45,642 nucleotides of DNA from Pirellulales bacterium (GCA_020847515.1 JADLBW010000057.1:1-45642); one strand, 5' to 3'. Positions 1-6,959 are shown, numbered from the stretch's first letter. The notes: generated by a model from the letters alone, not told the origin. Numbers and translations: made by a program.

Positions 1-163
1 CTAGATGGCTATCGAAGCTAGCCATCTCGGCCTCGGTTAAGTCGCGGCCTTCCGCCGCCGCGGCGTCCAGAATAGCTTTCGCCGCGTCGCCGGCATCGGC
101 GATTTCGGCCTTGATGTCGGCCGACGTTTTGCGGGGCCCGGCAATGGAAAATGGGTGTCTCAC
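1..163 (-). CDS. Phage capsid-like protein, N-terminus only (partial)
   Basis: An open frame starts at a GTG overlapping the stop of the preceding gene by four bases and runs off the left edge after 54 codons without a stop. The visible segment has a short basic N-terminus followed by an alpha-helical stretch containing AKAILDAAAAEGRDLTEAE. That pattern (a run of Ala/Glu, then EGRDLT-E-E, then F-D) is typical of the N-terminal delta or scaffold region of HK97-type major capsid proteins. Only the N-terminus is visible, so the call rests on this similarity; another coiled-coil phage protein is possible. The overlap argues for translational coupling with its upstream neighbour. Confidence 0.5.
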   Translation of the reverse strand, partial: MRHPFSIAGPRKTSADIKAEIADAGDAAKAILDAAAAEGRDLTEAEMASFDSHL

Positions 164-438
164 TTTTTTGTCACCTGTGCTTGAGGTTCAGCCGCCAGGT
201 AGACCGGCGGCGTCAGTTCCGCAGGGTCGAGTCCATCGGCCGCCCAGTCGCGGCGGTCGGCCCAGTAGGCGAGCCAGTCGCAAACGTCCTGTTCGTACCA
301 TGCGAGCCCGTGCGAACCGAGCAGCGGCGGCGGGAAGTGCGTGCCATCGCGACCGCGGCGCATTTGCTTGATGAACTCGAAGTCCACGTGCAGCCAGGCG
401 AGCAGTTCGGCAATGGTGATGATTTTCGTCTCGCTCAT
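160..438 (-). CDS. Small helix-turn-helix-like element protein
   Basis: This 92-residue protein starts at an ATG preceded by AGGAG about nine bases upstream; longer in-frame starts lack such a site. The N-terminal half reads ITIAELLAWLHVDFEFIKQM, then a turn and HGLAWYEQDVCDWLAYWADR, which resembles the MerR/AlpA-like layout of small phage excisionases and regulators (helix, turn, short beta wing, W/Y-rich helix). The C-terminal third is Pro/Ala-rich and looks unstructured. It overlaps the capsid-like start by four bases. It could be a late regulator or simply an unrecognised head-gene accessory; the helix-turn-helix reading is a by-eye inference. Confidence 0.6.
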   Translation of the reverse strand: MSETKIITIAELLAWLHVDFEFIKQMRRGRDGTHFPPPLLGSHGLAWYEQDVCDWLAYWADRRDWAADGLDPAELTPPVYLAAEPQAQVTKK

Positions 439-473
439 TGCCCTCGCTCCTTTTGGGGAAAGCGTCTCAGCCA

Positions 474-689
474 TCACTTGCTTTCTACGCCGTGACCCGC
501 AGTCGCGTCCAAGGGCGGCGTTTGTGTACACAACATCACGCGGATGATTTTTTCCGGCTCCACCAACACGACGTCGGCATGCCCGCACTTCGCCCGACAG
601 ACTCGCCGCCGCTCAATCCAGCGGTCTAGCGGGCGGCTGGTTCGCGTCACCATCGGGGCGCCGCAGCGCGGGCAATGAGTGCCGGTCAT
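474..689 (-). CDS. Ogr/Delta-like zinc-ribbon protein
   Basis: A 71-residue protein with a CPRC pair at residues 6-9, an RTSR tetrad right after it, and a second cysteine pair in VCRAKC about twenty residues on, followed by a Glu-rich stretch and EKIIRV. The order CPxC, RTSR, RxxC-x3-C and a terminal E-x-II matches the Ogr/Delta family, whose phage P2 and satellite P4 members bind zinc and activate late promoters. The start overlaps the stop of the preceding gene (ATGA). Inference: a late-gene activator or a device for responding to a helper phage. Many other small zinc ribbons exist, so the family call is tentative, but the motif spacing is a good match. Confidence 0.6.
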   Translation of the reverse strand: MTGTHCPRCGAPMVTRTSRPLDRWIERRRVCRAKCGHADVVLVEPEKIIRVMLCTQTPPLDATAGHGVESK

Positions 690-907
690 CGCCGCGACTC
701 CCGCAGATGGGCCGCCACCATCCGCAGCACGCGGCGGGCGAACACGGCATTGCGCGGCTCAGCGAACCAGTCGCGATGCTTCTCGGCGAGGACGTCGAGC
801 AGCTCGGCGCCACGCCGGTCTAACGCCGCGAGGTAAGCCGCCATCTCTTCGGCCTGGATATCGGCGGGACACGAGGCGAACACTTCAGGGGGTAACATGC
901 CGTACAT
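686..907 (-). CDS. Hypothetical element protein, 73 aa
   Basis: The start was chosen at the ATG eight bases after AGGAG; the longer frame from 955 would overlap the terminase gene. The protein is mostly helical, rich in Ala, Arg and Glu, with an early PPEVFASCP segment and a basic end (RRVLRMVAAHLRESRR). I do not recognise a family. It lies 13 bases downstream of the small-terminase gene and overlaps the zinc-protein start by four bases, so it is part of the same transcript. The size and helical character would suit a small packaging or DNA-binding accessory, but that is inference from position. Confidence 0.6.
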   Translation of the reverse strand: MYGMLPPEVFASCPADIQAEEMAAYLAALDRRGAELLDVLAEKHRDWFAEPRNAVFARRVLRMVAAHLRESRR

Positions 908-920
908 AGGTTGCTCCTGG

Positions 921-1340
921 TTAACGAACGAACTCCGCCGCGGGGTCGAAGGCATCGGCGTCGGCCTCGCCCAATCGGGCGCGGTCGGCAGGCGTCAGGC
1001 CGAACTTGCCGGCCAGTTTGCCGAACTCGGCGCCATACTGCTGAAACGCCACACGGGCCGCCTTGTCGGCGGGGTTGCGCTTGAGCCGCTTATAGGTTGC
1101 TGCGCGAAGGCTCCACAGCTCGCACAGGTGCCGCAGAGCCAGGCCGTCCGATATCGCCAGCCAGTTCGCGCGTGTGCGGCAGACCAACTCCCACACCCCC
1201 GTGGCCACGTCGTCCAGGTCGGCGGGCATCGGCGGGGCGCCGGTCGCGGTCGCCATCGCGGCGCTGGCGGTGTTCGCTGCGGCGCGGTTCCATGTTCCGT
1301 CTTTAAGGTGTTCTGATTTTGGTTTACGGGGTCCGGGCAT
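921..1340 (-). CDS. Phage terminase small subunit, P27 family
   Basis: At 139 residues this has the layout of P27-type small terminases: a basic start (MPGPRKPKSEHLKDGTWNR), a Pro-rich linker, a helical centre around a W-E-L segment and an LCELWSLRAATYKRL helix, then the family's signature end KFGLTPADRARLG. Small terminases recognise the packaging site and hand DNA to the large subunit. No large terminase gene lies immediately downstream; three short genes and a capsid-like gene follow instead. That is unusual for a full prophage but known from satellites that redirect a helper's packaging machinery. Confidence 0.85.
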   Translation of the reverse strand: MPGPRKPKSEHLKDGTWNRAAANTASAAMATATGAPPMPADLDDVATGVWELVCRTRANWLAISDGLALRHLCELWSLRAATYKRLKRNPADKAARVAFQQYGAEFGKLAGKFGLTPADRARLGEADADAFDPAAEFVR

Positions 1341-1427
1341 ATAACCTCCAAAACTCTTTTACCGAAAACGTTTCATGTCTGAAAAAAAAGTGCGCGCGTG
1401 CCGCTATGGTTTTGCGCTCGTCATTGC

Positions 1428-1649
1428 CTAGATCGCGACCACCCCGGGGGCCTGCCGCCTCGCGCACGCCTCGGCCTCGGCCCGCGCCGTCGCCTCGCGG
1501 TAGGCTTGCTCAGTGAAGTAAACGGCCGCGGTCGTCACCTTCGGCACGCCAGCCAGGATGCGGCGTAGGCGCTCGACTTGGGTTTCCTTGGCGTCAGCCA
1601 GCGGCAGCGGGAGCTGACAGTTGGGACGTTTGGGACGGTTGATTTGCAT
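1428..1649 (-). CDS. Hypothetical element protein, 73 aa
   Basis: A short protein with a basic proline-containing start (MQINRPKRPNCQLPLPL), then a helical body containing ETQVERLRRILAGVPKVTTAAVYF and a C-terminal Ala/Arg/Glu helix. The middle hints at a small DNA-binding helical bundle, but I cannot name a family. It lies between the primase and the small terminase, same strand. The codons for RPKRP fall in a sequence that is repeated in inverted orientation just upstream (1719-1740). The ribosome site is weak (TAGGTAG), so this is a moderate call based on frame, context and size. Confidence 0.5.
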   Translation of the reverse strand: MQINRPKRPNCQLPLPLADAKETQVERLRRILAGVPKVTTAAVYFTEQAYREATARAEAEACARRQAPGVVAI

Positions 1650-1740
1650 TGTGTCTACCTACACGTAAATGCTCTGGCTGAAGTCTCGCGCGTGCGAAAG
1701 GGTACAATGCAGAACATGCGTCCCAAACGTCCCAAACGTC
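1623..1740. repeat. Inverted CGTCCCAAA repeats flanking the region after the primase
   Basis: The 15-mer cgtcccaaacgtccc occurs on the plus strand at 1719-1733 and, perfectly, on the minus strand at 1623-1637. The plus-strand block continues with a third partial unit to 1740. The arms are about 81 bases apart and bracket the start of the 73-residue gene and the 89-bp gap after the primase. Such 9-bp-unit repeats next to a replication gene could be binding sites for the element's replication protein or a regulator. Function is not shown by the sequence. Confidence 0.7.
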
Positions 1741-4102
1741 ACCCACTCTGGCTAAACTGGGCAATGCGGGTCGTCAAATCGTTAGCGATGGCGTCCTTGA
1801 AGACGTCGGCATACTCGCCGGTCCACACGAAACAGCGGCCGTAGTGTCGCGACGGGTCCGGCGCTAATCTCTTAAGGGTCCCCTCCCCGGCCATCTGATT
1901 GAGCCGCCGGCTTGCGGTGGCCGTCTTCACTGGCTCGCCGGTCGCCCAACTGAACCAACGGGCCGCGACGGCTACGGGGATTCGGACCTGCGCGGAACGC
2001 GGATCGTACTGCAGCCGCACCAACTGCTCGGCGAAGTGCTGGTCGACAATCTCGCCTTCGTCCAGGTCGCAATTGGCGGCGCCTTGCCGCTCTAGAATGA
2101 CGCGCTGCGCCTCGCCGGGTTCCGGGAGTCGCGATAGAACGTCCTTCTCCCAAGTCGCCCACCGACTGAACTTCGCCAGCGGGAACGGCTCGGCACGTAA
2201 GGCGGCAATCAGGTCGCCGATGATCTGCTCGCGGTGCTGGTCGATGAACGCGGCGGTATCCTCGAGCCAGGGCCCGCTGTTGTCCCCCCTCACGAGGCGG
2301 ATGATTACGGATCGCTGCGCCAGGTCCGTCGCCATGCTGACGCCGTTTAGCGTGAGGAACCACGTCAGCAGGTTCGGCCGCGTTCCTTCGCCGACGTAGA
2401 GTTGCCGGCCGCTCAATTGAGGGGTGGTGATTAGGGCCTCGACGCGCTCCGACGAAAGCCGCATCGACTTGATGTTGTCCCATAGCCCTACGCGCTTCAG
2501 CCGTGCCGCGGGCGTCAGCAGCCGCGTCATGAGCTTGTCGCCGTCTTCGTTTTGTGACACGTCGATGTGCCCGCCGACGATCCGGGCCAGCATGGTAGCC
2601 GCCGCCGTCTTGCCGACGCCCCGCCCATGCTCCGAGGTGAACACGAACGCCGGGCGGCAGCCAGGCGGGCCGCCCCAGATAAGCGTCATTGCAGCCGCTT
2701 GCAGTAGGTCGCGGTCGACAGTTGTTTCTGGTCTGAAACGGTCCAACAGCCAGCGTAGATGGTCGCCGTTGCCGGGCTTGGGCGCCTTGCACCGGTAGTA
2801 GATGTTTTCAATCGGCGGCTCGTGCGGCGTGTTTTCTATCGCGTCGAACCGCTTCGCCGTGCGCTGCAGCTCGGCCGTCAGTTCCGATTGGGCGACGAAC
2901 TTGCCGCCCTTGAGCCAATCGACGTTGGCCCGCCGCCGCAGGTAGCCGAACAGGCTGGCGATGGGCGACTTGTCGAAGAATGCCAAGCCGTAGGCGTCGT
3001 CATCGACGAACAGCGTAGCGTCGACGCGGTACGGTTGCCCGCCGGTGAGCGCCTTGATATCGTCGTCAATCTGCCCCAGGCTTAGCGGAACCTTGACCGT
3101 TTCGGTTTGCTTCTCGTCGCCCTCCATAACGCCGTCAACTTCGATCTCCACCTCCTCATAGTTGCGAATCACGACGGCGCTGCCGCGTTCGACTTGCTTC
3201 TCAGCGTCGCGGATGCGCTGCACGATCTCGGCGTCGGTCCACGCCGACGGAAAAGGGTGAGTTTCGGCGTAGCGCCGGATCGTAGCGATGATCTCGCCGT
3301 CTGAGCCGCCGTACTCTACGCCCCGGCAGCAGCACGCGTACAGCCGCCGGCTGCCGTCGCCGCCGTCCTGCATGTGGGCGGTTGCGCGGTCCATCGCGGC
3401 GAGCATCGCGGGGTTCGGGGCCGTCGCCGCTGCTGCGGGCGCTGCCGCCGATGGCGATAGGGGATGTGTAGGTCTCCTTTGGCCGGCGGCAGCCTGTAGC
3501 AGCCGCTGGACCACAGCATCGGGCAGCGGCGCCGGGTCCACATCGTCCAACGACAGCCCCGGCAGCCACTCGCGACCAGGCGACGGCGGGATGACGGACT
3601 GAGCCCCCTTGTCGCCCGCGCCCAGCCGGCAGCCGAGCTTGGCGCCGCCGGCGGCGAATGACACGACGGCCTGCCCGGTCGCGGCCAGCCGGTCGTCCCA
3701 TGCATAGAGCCGGTGCAGGCCGCGCGTGCTCTGGTACGTCGGCGTGGGGGGCGGCTGCGCCGCCCCGAACAGCACGGCGACTAGGGCCTCCTCCTCCGGG
3801 CCGTCCGCCTCGATATCCACGATGCCGGACGACGGGCCGAGCAGCAGACCGATGCCCGGCTCCTTCGCCTGTCGCAGCAGGCTTGACGCGGCGGCGGGAG
3901 CGAATGGCCTGCGATGCCACTCAGCGCCGCCCATGGGGCGCTTGGCATCGGTCAGCACGATCGGCAAGCCGCGCTGGTGCAGGGCGCCGGCCGCTTCGTA
4001 CAGTTCAAGCTTCAGCGGGTCGTTGCCCAGGAACTCTGCGATTGCCTCGCCGTTGGTTGCGGCGTATCCGTTGGCCTGCGCCGCCGCATGTGCTATACTC
4101 AT
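1739..4102 (-). CDS. Primase-polymerase / helicase replication protein
   Basis: This 787-residue protein combines two units. Residues of about 45-210 match the bifunctional primase-polymerase (prim-pol) layout: KRPMGGAEWHRRPF, GIGLLLGPSSGIVDIEADG with the acidic metal-site pair, and a KLGCRLGAGDKGAQSVIPPS block. Residues of about 455-680 form a P-loop helicase/ATPase with Walker A GRGVGKT (Lys about 498), an acidic segment after a hydrophobic strand (RVGLWDN) and an arginine-bearing strand (RSVIIRLVRGDN). Such fusions initiate element replication in satellites and plasmids. The ATG is preceded by GGAGG. A 141-nt leader, long for this compact operon, precedes it and is covered by a possible antisense RNA. 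Confidence 0.85.
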   Translation of the reverse strand: MSIAHAAAQANGYAATNGEAIAEFLGNDPLKLELYEAAGALHQRGLPIVLTDAKRPMGGAEWHRRPFAPAAASSLLRQAKEPGIGLLLGPSSGIVDIEADGPEEEALVAVLFGAAQPPPTPTYQSTRGLHRLYAWDDRLAATGQAVVSFAAGGAKLGCRLGAGDKGAQSVIPPSPGREWLPGLSLDDVDPAPLPDAVVQRLLQAAAGQRRPTHPLSPSAAAPAAAATAPNPAMLAAMDRATAHMQDGGDGSRRLYACCCRGVEYGGSDGEIIATIRRYAETHPFPSAWTDAEIVQRIRDAEKQVERGSAVVIRNYEEVEIEVDGVMEGDEKQTETVKVPLSLGQIDDDIKALTGGQPYRVDATLFVDDDAYGLAFFDKSPIASLFGYLRRRANVDWLKGGKFVAQSELTAELQRTAKRFDAIENTPHEPPIENIYYRCKAPKPGNGDHLRWLLDRFRPETTVDRDLLQAAAMTLIWGGPPGCRPAFVFTSEHGRGVGKTAAATMLARIVGGHIDVSQNEDGDKLMTRLLTPAARLKRVGLWDNIKSMRLSSERVEALITTPQLSGRQLYVGEGTRPNLLTWFLTLNGVSMATDLAQRSVIIRLVRGDNSGPWLEDTAAFIDQHREQIIGDLIAALRAEPFPLAKFSRWATWEKDVLSRLPEPGEAQRVILERQGAANCDLDEGEIVDQHFAEQLVRLQYDPRSAQVRIPVAVAARWFSWATGEPVKTATASRRLNQMAGEGTLKRLAPDPSRHYGRCFVWTGEYADVFKDAIANDLTTRIAQFSQSG
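4071..4099 (+). promoter_or_regulatory. Sigma70-like promoter for a possible antisense RNA
   Basis: TTGGCC at 4071-4076 is followed after exactly 17 bases by TATACT at 4094-4099, with TG one base upstream of the -10 box (extended -10). The predicted start is near 4106, at the complement of the primase ribosome-binding site. The promoter lies inside the first codons of the primase gene on the opposite strand. Confidence 0.5.
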
Positions 4103-4105
4103 CGT

Positions 4106-4219
4106 GTCCTCCGTGTCGGGCCGGTCGCTCCAGGACGTCGCCGGCCGTGATACTCGATACCGCGCGGGGTAGATGCCGCGACGCCCGGCAGGCTGTAGTC
4201 AGCCGCCGGGCCTTTTTTT
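4106..4219 (+). ncRNA. Putative antisense RNA over the primase leader
   Basis: The interval between the plus-strand promoter at 4071-4099 and the intrinsic terminator ending at 4219 is about 114 nt and contains no open frame of note. It is complementary to the whole 5' leader of the minus-strand primase gene, starting at its Shine-Dalgarno sequence. Two stems are visible: GGCCGG pairing with CCGGCC near the 5' end, and the terminator stem. By analogy, satellite P4 and several plasmids control replication or immunity with short structured RNAs near the replication gene. The transcript itself is inferred. Confidence 0.45.
4183..4219 (+). terminator. Strong intrinsic terminator, plus strand
   Basis: GCCCGGC (4183-4189) pairs perfectly with GCCGGGC (4205-4211); inside, GGCT pairs with AGCC around a six-base loop. 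Seven Ts follow at 4213-4219. No plus-strand gene precedes it, which is why an antisense RNA is proposed. Confidence 0.75.
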
Positions 4220-4243
4220 GCGCGCGTCGCGCGCGGATCGGAC

Positions 4244-4537
4244 TTAAATGCCGGCCTTTGCCAGGTCGGCCTCGGCGCGCGCTATCGCGGCCTCGCGCTG
4301 ACGATTGCTCCGGGAGGGTGGCGCGGGCTGCTCGCCCTGAGAAGCAGCGGTCGTGCTCGCGACGAACCGCGCGAACGCCTGTCGAGTCGTATAGCGCCGG
4401 CCGCCGATGTGGAAGGTTTCGAGCCGCACGCCGCGGGCGCCGCGGTTCGCCCAGCGCCATACGGTGCAAACGTTGACGTGTTCCTGCCGAGCCAACTCGG
4501 TCAGGGTCATCCGGGTTTCGGTAAGTAGCTCGCCCAT
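4244..4537 (-). CDS. DUF1580 helix-turn-helix protein
   Basis: The start is the ATG seven to eight bases after GGAG, giving 97 residues. The sequence GELLTETRMTLTELARQE, then VNVCTVWRWANRGARGVRLE and HIGGRRYTTRQAFARFV is the DUF1580 pattern common in planctomycete genomes: a MerR/AlpA-like helix-turn-helix with a TVWRWA recognition helix and a GGRRYT wing. The Ala/Arg-rich C-terminus is probably unstructured. Placed between the hypothetical gene and the primase leader, it is a good candidate for the element's excision or replication regulator, by analogy with AlpA in other satellites. DNA binding is inferred from the fold. Confidence 0.8.
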   Translation of the reverse strand: MGELLTETRMTLTELARQEHVNVCTVWRWANRGARGVRLETFHIGGRRYTTRQAFARFVASTTAASQGEQPAPPSRSNRQREAAIARAEADLAKAGI

Positions 4538-4634
4538 AGCACACTCCAAGAAAAAAGGCCACGCGATAAATCGCATGGCCTAAGTGTGCAGCGGCAAGCG
4601 GAAGAAAGCGGGGGCGCTTTAGTAGATAGTTAGT

Positions 4635-5393
4635 TCAACTGAGTCCCACGCCTTCGGGCGGAGCATCCGGGCGGTAATATCCCAGGCGGCGTTTGTTCAA
4701 GACTCGCGGCGGGTTGCATTCCATCAATTCCTTAATGCCGCCGCTCCGGTACAGCCGGCTACCCTCCCCGCCGCAGACTTCCCCGGCCAGTTGCTCTTTT
4801 GTAAGCGCCCGCCCTTCAAGCGCTGCAAGGATTGCCGCTTGGAAGGTATTCGGCACGAACTGAGTTTTGGCGTGGCCGTCTTTAGGTTGATCAAAGGCGG
4901 GGTCTAGCGGGCTTAGTTGACTACAAGCATGGAACAATTCCGCCAAGAAGTGTGCGTCTAACTGTTCAATCCGCCGCAGCTCACCCTCGGCTTGCGAATC
5001 GAACATTAGCTCGCCGCGCTCATCGCATAGCTGTGACGCAATCCTTAGGGCGCGCAGGCGTGCCAATGTATGCCATTGGAAACCACGCGGGGGTTCTCCG
5101 GCGGGAGGGAGCAAGTGCAGCCCCCCCGGCCAGCTTGCCTGCTGAACCCATGCAATCAGCGAAGCAGCGCTTAGCGCTTCGTTACTAGGCAATGTTGACG
5201 CTAGGTTGGCTAATCCGTCGTCTATGAGCGAGATTTCGAGCTTTGCACGAATACTCGGCAGCCCCTCGTCCAAAACGGTTCTCAAGGTCCGGTCCTGCGT
5301 AGCCTCCCTGATTCTCTCTCGGAGATTCCAGGCGACTTCGGAAGCGAAGCTTAATGATGATTGATACCGGCCAACTGCTTCGACTCGTTCCAT
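4635..5393 (-). CDS. Hypothetical protein with C-terminal winged-helix-like region
   Basis: A 252-residue protein of no family I can name. The N-terminal two thirds are helical with no clear motif (EVAWNLRERIREATQD, LIAWVQQASWPGG, LARLRALRIASQLCDERGEL). The last 70 residues (NTFQAAILAALEGRALTKEQL, then SGGIKELMECNPPRVLNKRRLGYY) read like a winged helix: helix, LTKEQLA turn-helix, a helix ending in ELM, then a beta hairpin with LGYYRP. AAGGTAAGG precedes the ATG. Its place between integrase and DUF1580 gene suggests an element regulator. Its GC content looks somewhat lower than that of the flanking chromosome. Confidence 0.7.
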   Translation of the reverse strand: MERVEAVGRYQSSLSFASEVAWNLRERIREATQDRTLRTVLDEGLPSIRAKLEISLIDDGLANLASTLPSNEALSAASLIAWVQQASWPGGLHLLPPAGEPPRGFQWHTLARLRALRIASQLCDERGELMFDSQAEGELRRIEQLDAHFLAELFHACSQLSPLDPAFDQPKDGHAKTQFVPNTFQAAILAALEGRALTKEQLAGEVCGGEGSRLYRSGGIKELMECNPPRVLNKRRLGYYRPDAPPEGVGLS

Positions 5394-5506
5394 GAACGCC
5401 TTACCTTTCAGCCGAGCCGATCAGCCGGCGCCGTGGCGGTAAGGCGAGCCACGACGCCGGCCAATCTCGCGGGTAGCTACTCCCGCAAACTCGGCAAGTT
5501 GAGATT

Positions 5507-6760
5507 CTACCCGATCGCCCGCGCCACTAGCACGCCCTTCTCTAGGTCGCGCTCGGCGTACACCTGCGTCACGTCGGCCTTGGAGTGGCCCAGCACAATT
5601 TGAGCAGCCTCTAGGCCGAACTGGCGCCGCACTTCGGTTGCCGCTGTATGGCGCAACTGATTAGGCGACCATCGAAGGTCGCTCTGCCACTTGACTAGCT
5701 CGGCCTCTTGCTCGGCGGTGAAGGCGGATCGCAGAGCGTAGCCTAGCGTCGGATGGGGGAACGCTTTATCGCAGGCGCGATTGATGGCGCGGCGGTAGGT
5801 TGAAGGTGTGTAACGATTGCCGGGCGACGTTCGCGGCCTGATCCGTCGATTGCTTCCGGGCTTGTTTCCGCAGGATAAGGGCGTCCGTCGTGCCGCGTGT
5901 CTTGCCGCTCGCCGCTTCGCTTCGCTGTCGCACGGCCGGAAGCAATAATCCTCAGAACCACGAGCAAGGTAACGTAGCAAGATGGCCTGCGCCTTAGGCC
6001 CGATCAGAATAAGCCGCTCGCGTCCATGGTGCTCCGTCTTGTGCTTCGCCGGCTTGTAGACCCACACGTCGCCGGAGCGGTCCAGGTCGCAAGGCCTGAG
6101 GATGCAGACCTCCGCCGGCCTCATGCCGGTGAGCCGCTGCAGCCGGACCATATCGGCTACTACGTCGGGCAGGTGCGGCAGGGTAGCGTCAATTACAGCA
6201 TCATCAACCGGGCCGATAGGTTCCGGCTCCGGTAGATTAGCCTCCCCCTTCCGCAGACCGGGGATGATGGCGAGATTCTGCGGTACGCTCGCGGGGAGCT
6301 TCCCTTCTCCTGCCGCCCACTTAAAGGCCGCGACGATCCGGCGCATGATCTCGTTGACGTAGCCACTGCTACGCTTGCCCTGCGCGATGGAATGGCGAAC
6401 TGTCTTGAACTCCAAGACGCCGAAGTCGGCGGCGCTGGTGCGGCCGTACAGTTCTTTGAGCGGTTTCACACACCGGATGATGTGACCGTACTCGCCGCGC
6501 GTGTCCTTGCCGTAGCGGGACGCCGCCCAAGTGACGTAATCGGCCAGCATCTCCACGACAGTGAGCGACTGGGCAGGCGTCCCATAGGACGCGGATCGAC
6601 CCGACGCAAGCCATTCCGTTATGAGTCGGTCGTACTCGACCTTGCTGGCCGTGGCGCCGTGCGGCCCCAGGTAGTAATCGCGGCCGTTGATGGTGACGAC
6701 GGCCTGTCCGCTGGCCCGATGCTTCTGATACTTCGGGACCGCTTGAGAAAGACGCGGCAT
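5507..6760 (-). CDS. Tyrosine recombinase (integrase)
   Basis: A 417-residue site-specific recombinase. After an N-terminal SAM-like DNA-binding region (about residues 75-175, including YVTWAASRYGKDT) comes the catalytic domain: first Arg in TGMRPAEV (about 214), Lys in the KHKTEHHGRER beta hairpin, the H-x-x-R box as NQLRHTAAT, LGHS, and the nucleophile Tyr in QVYAERD (about 401). All catalytic positions look intact. An insertion rich in Arg between the hairpin and the second box lengthens the domain. The start at 6760 has GGGAG at good spacing; the ATG at 6775 does not. It faces away from the tRNA-Val gene, its probable target. Confidence 0.92.
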   Translation of the reverse strand: MPRLSQAVPKYQKHRASGQAVVTINGRDYYLGPHGATASKVEYDRLITEWLASGRSASYGTPAQSLTVVEMLADYVTWAASRYGKDTRGEYGHIIRCVKPLKELYGRTSAADFGVLEFKTVRHSIAQGKRSSGYVNEIMRRIVAAFKWAAGEGKLPASVPQNLAIIPGLRKGEANLPEPEPIGPVDDAVIDATLPHLPDVVADMVRLQRLTGMRPAEVCILRPCDLDRSGDVWVYKPAKHKTEHHGRERLILIGPKAQAILLRYLARGSEDYCFRPCDSEAKRRAARHAARRTPLSCGNKPGSNRRIRPRTSPGNRYTPSTYRRAINRACDKAFPHPTLGYALRSAFTAEQEAELVKWQSDLRWSPNQLRHTAATEVRRQFGLEAAQIVLGHSKADVTQVYAERDLEKGVLVARAIG

Positions 6761-6788
6761 AGTGCAGCTCCCCATATCTTGTGGAACG

Positions 6789-6847
6789 CAAAACCGTATT
6801 TACGGTTTTGGCTCCTCGGGAAACGCCGCACTGCCGAACGTCGGCAG
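6789..6847. repeat. Two perfect inverted repeats between integrase and tRNA
   Basis: CAAAACCGTA (6789-6798) is repeated inverted at 6801-6810 with a two-base centre. CTGCCGA (6831-6837) is repeated inverted at 6841-6847 with a three-base centre. Both lie in the short gap between the integrase start and the tRNA 3' end. Likely roles are regulator operators or recombinase/excisionase arm sites; neither is followed by a T tract. Confidence 0.7.
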
Positions 6848-6885
6848 GTGTCACAAGTTGTTGACCGGCTTAGACTTCTAACCAG

Positions 6886-6959
6886 TGGGCGGCACAAGAC
6901 TCGAACTTGTGACCTCTACGGTGTGAACGTAGCGCTCTAACCAACTGAGCTAGCCGCCC
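6886..6959 (-). tRNA. tRNA-Val (CAC)
   Basis: On the minus strand a full cloverleaf reads from GGGCGGC to GCCGCCC (seven-pair acceptor stem), with discriminator A at 6886 and no encoded CCA. The anticodon stem is CTACG/CGTAG around the loop TTCACAC, giving anticodon CAC, valine. The T loop GTTCGAGTC is standard. Its 3' end faces the integrase gene 126 bases away, so this gene is the probable integration site; a duplicate of its 3' end should lie at the far end of the element. Confidence 0.93.

Larger units (their letters stand above)
1..6905 (-). mobile_element. Integrated satellite- or prophage-like element, partial
   Basis: All genes from the left edge to the integrase lie on the minus strand and are tightly packed, several with 4-nt start/stop overlaps. 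The integrase reads away from the 3' end of a tRNA-Val gene, the usual arrangement when a tyrosine integrase targets a tRNA. Contents seen: integrase, hypothetical winged-helix-like protein, DUF1580 regulator, primase-polymerase/helicase, small terminase, Ogr/Delta-like zinc protein, capsid-like start. This mix of replication, packaging and regulatory genes in under 7 kb fits a P4/PICI-like satellite or a compact prophage. The other end is outside the window. I found no second copy of the tRNA 3' end within the element, so the exact boundary is an estimate. Confidence 0.75.

Noticed and set aside
1-6885. A second copy of the tRNA-Val 3' end inside the element
   Set aside because: I searched by eye for the T-arm and acceptor sequence and found none, so the far attachment site is presumably beyond the left edge.
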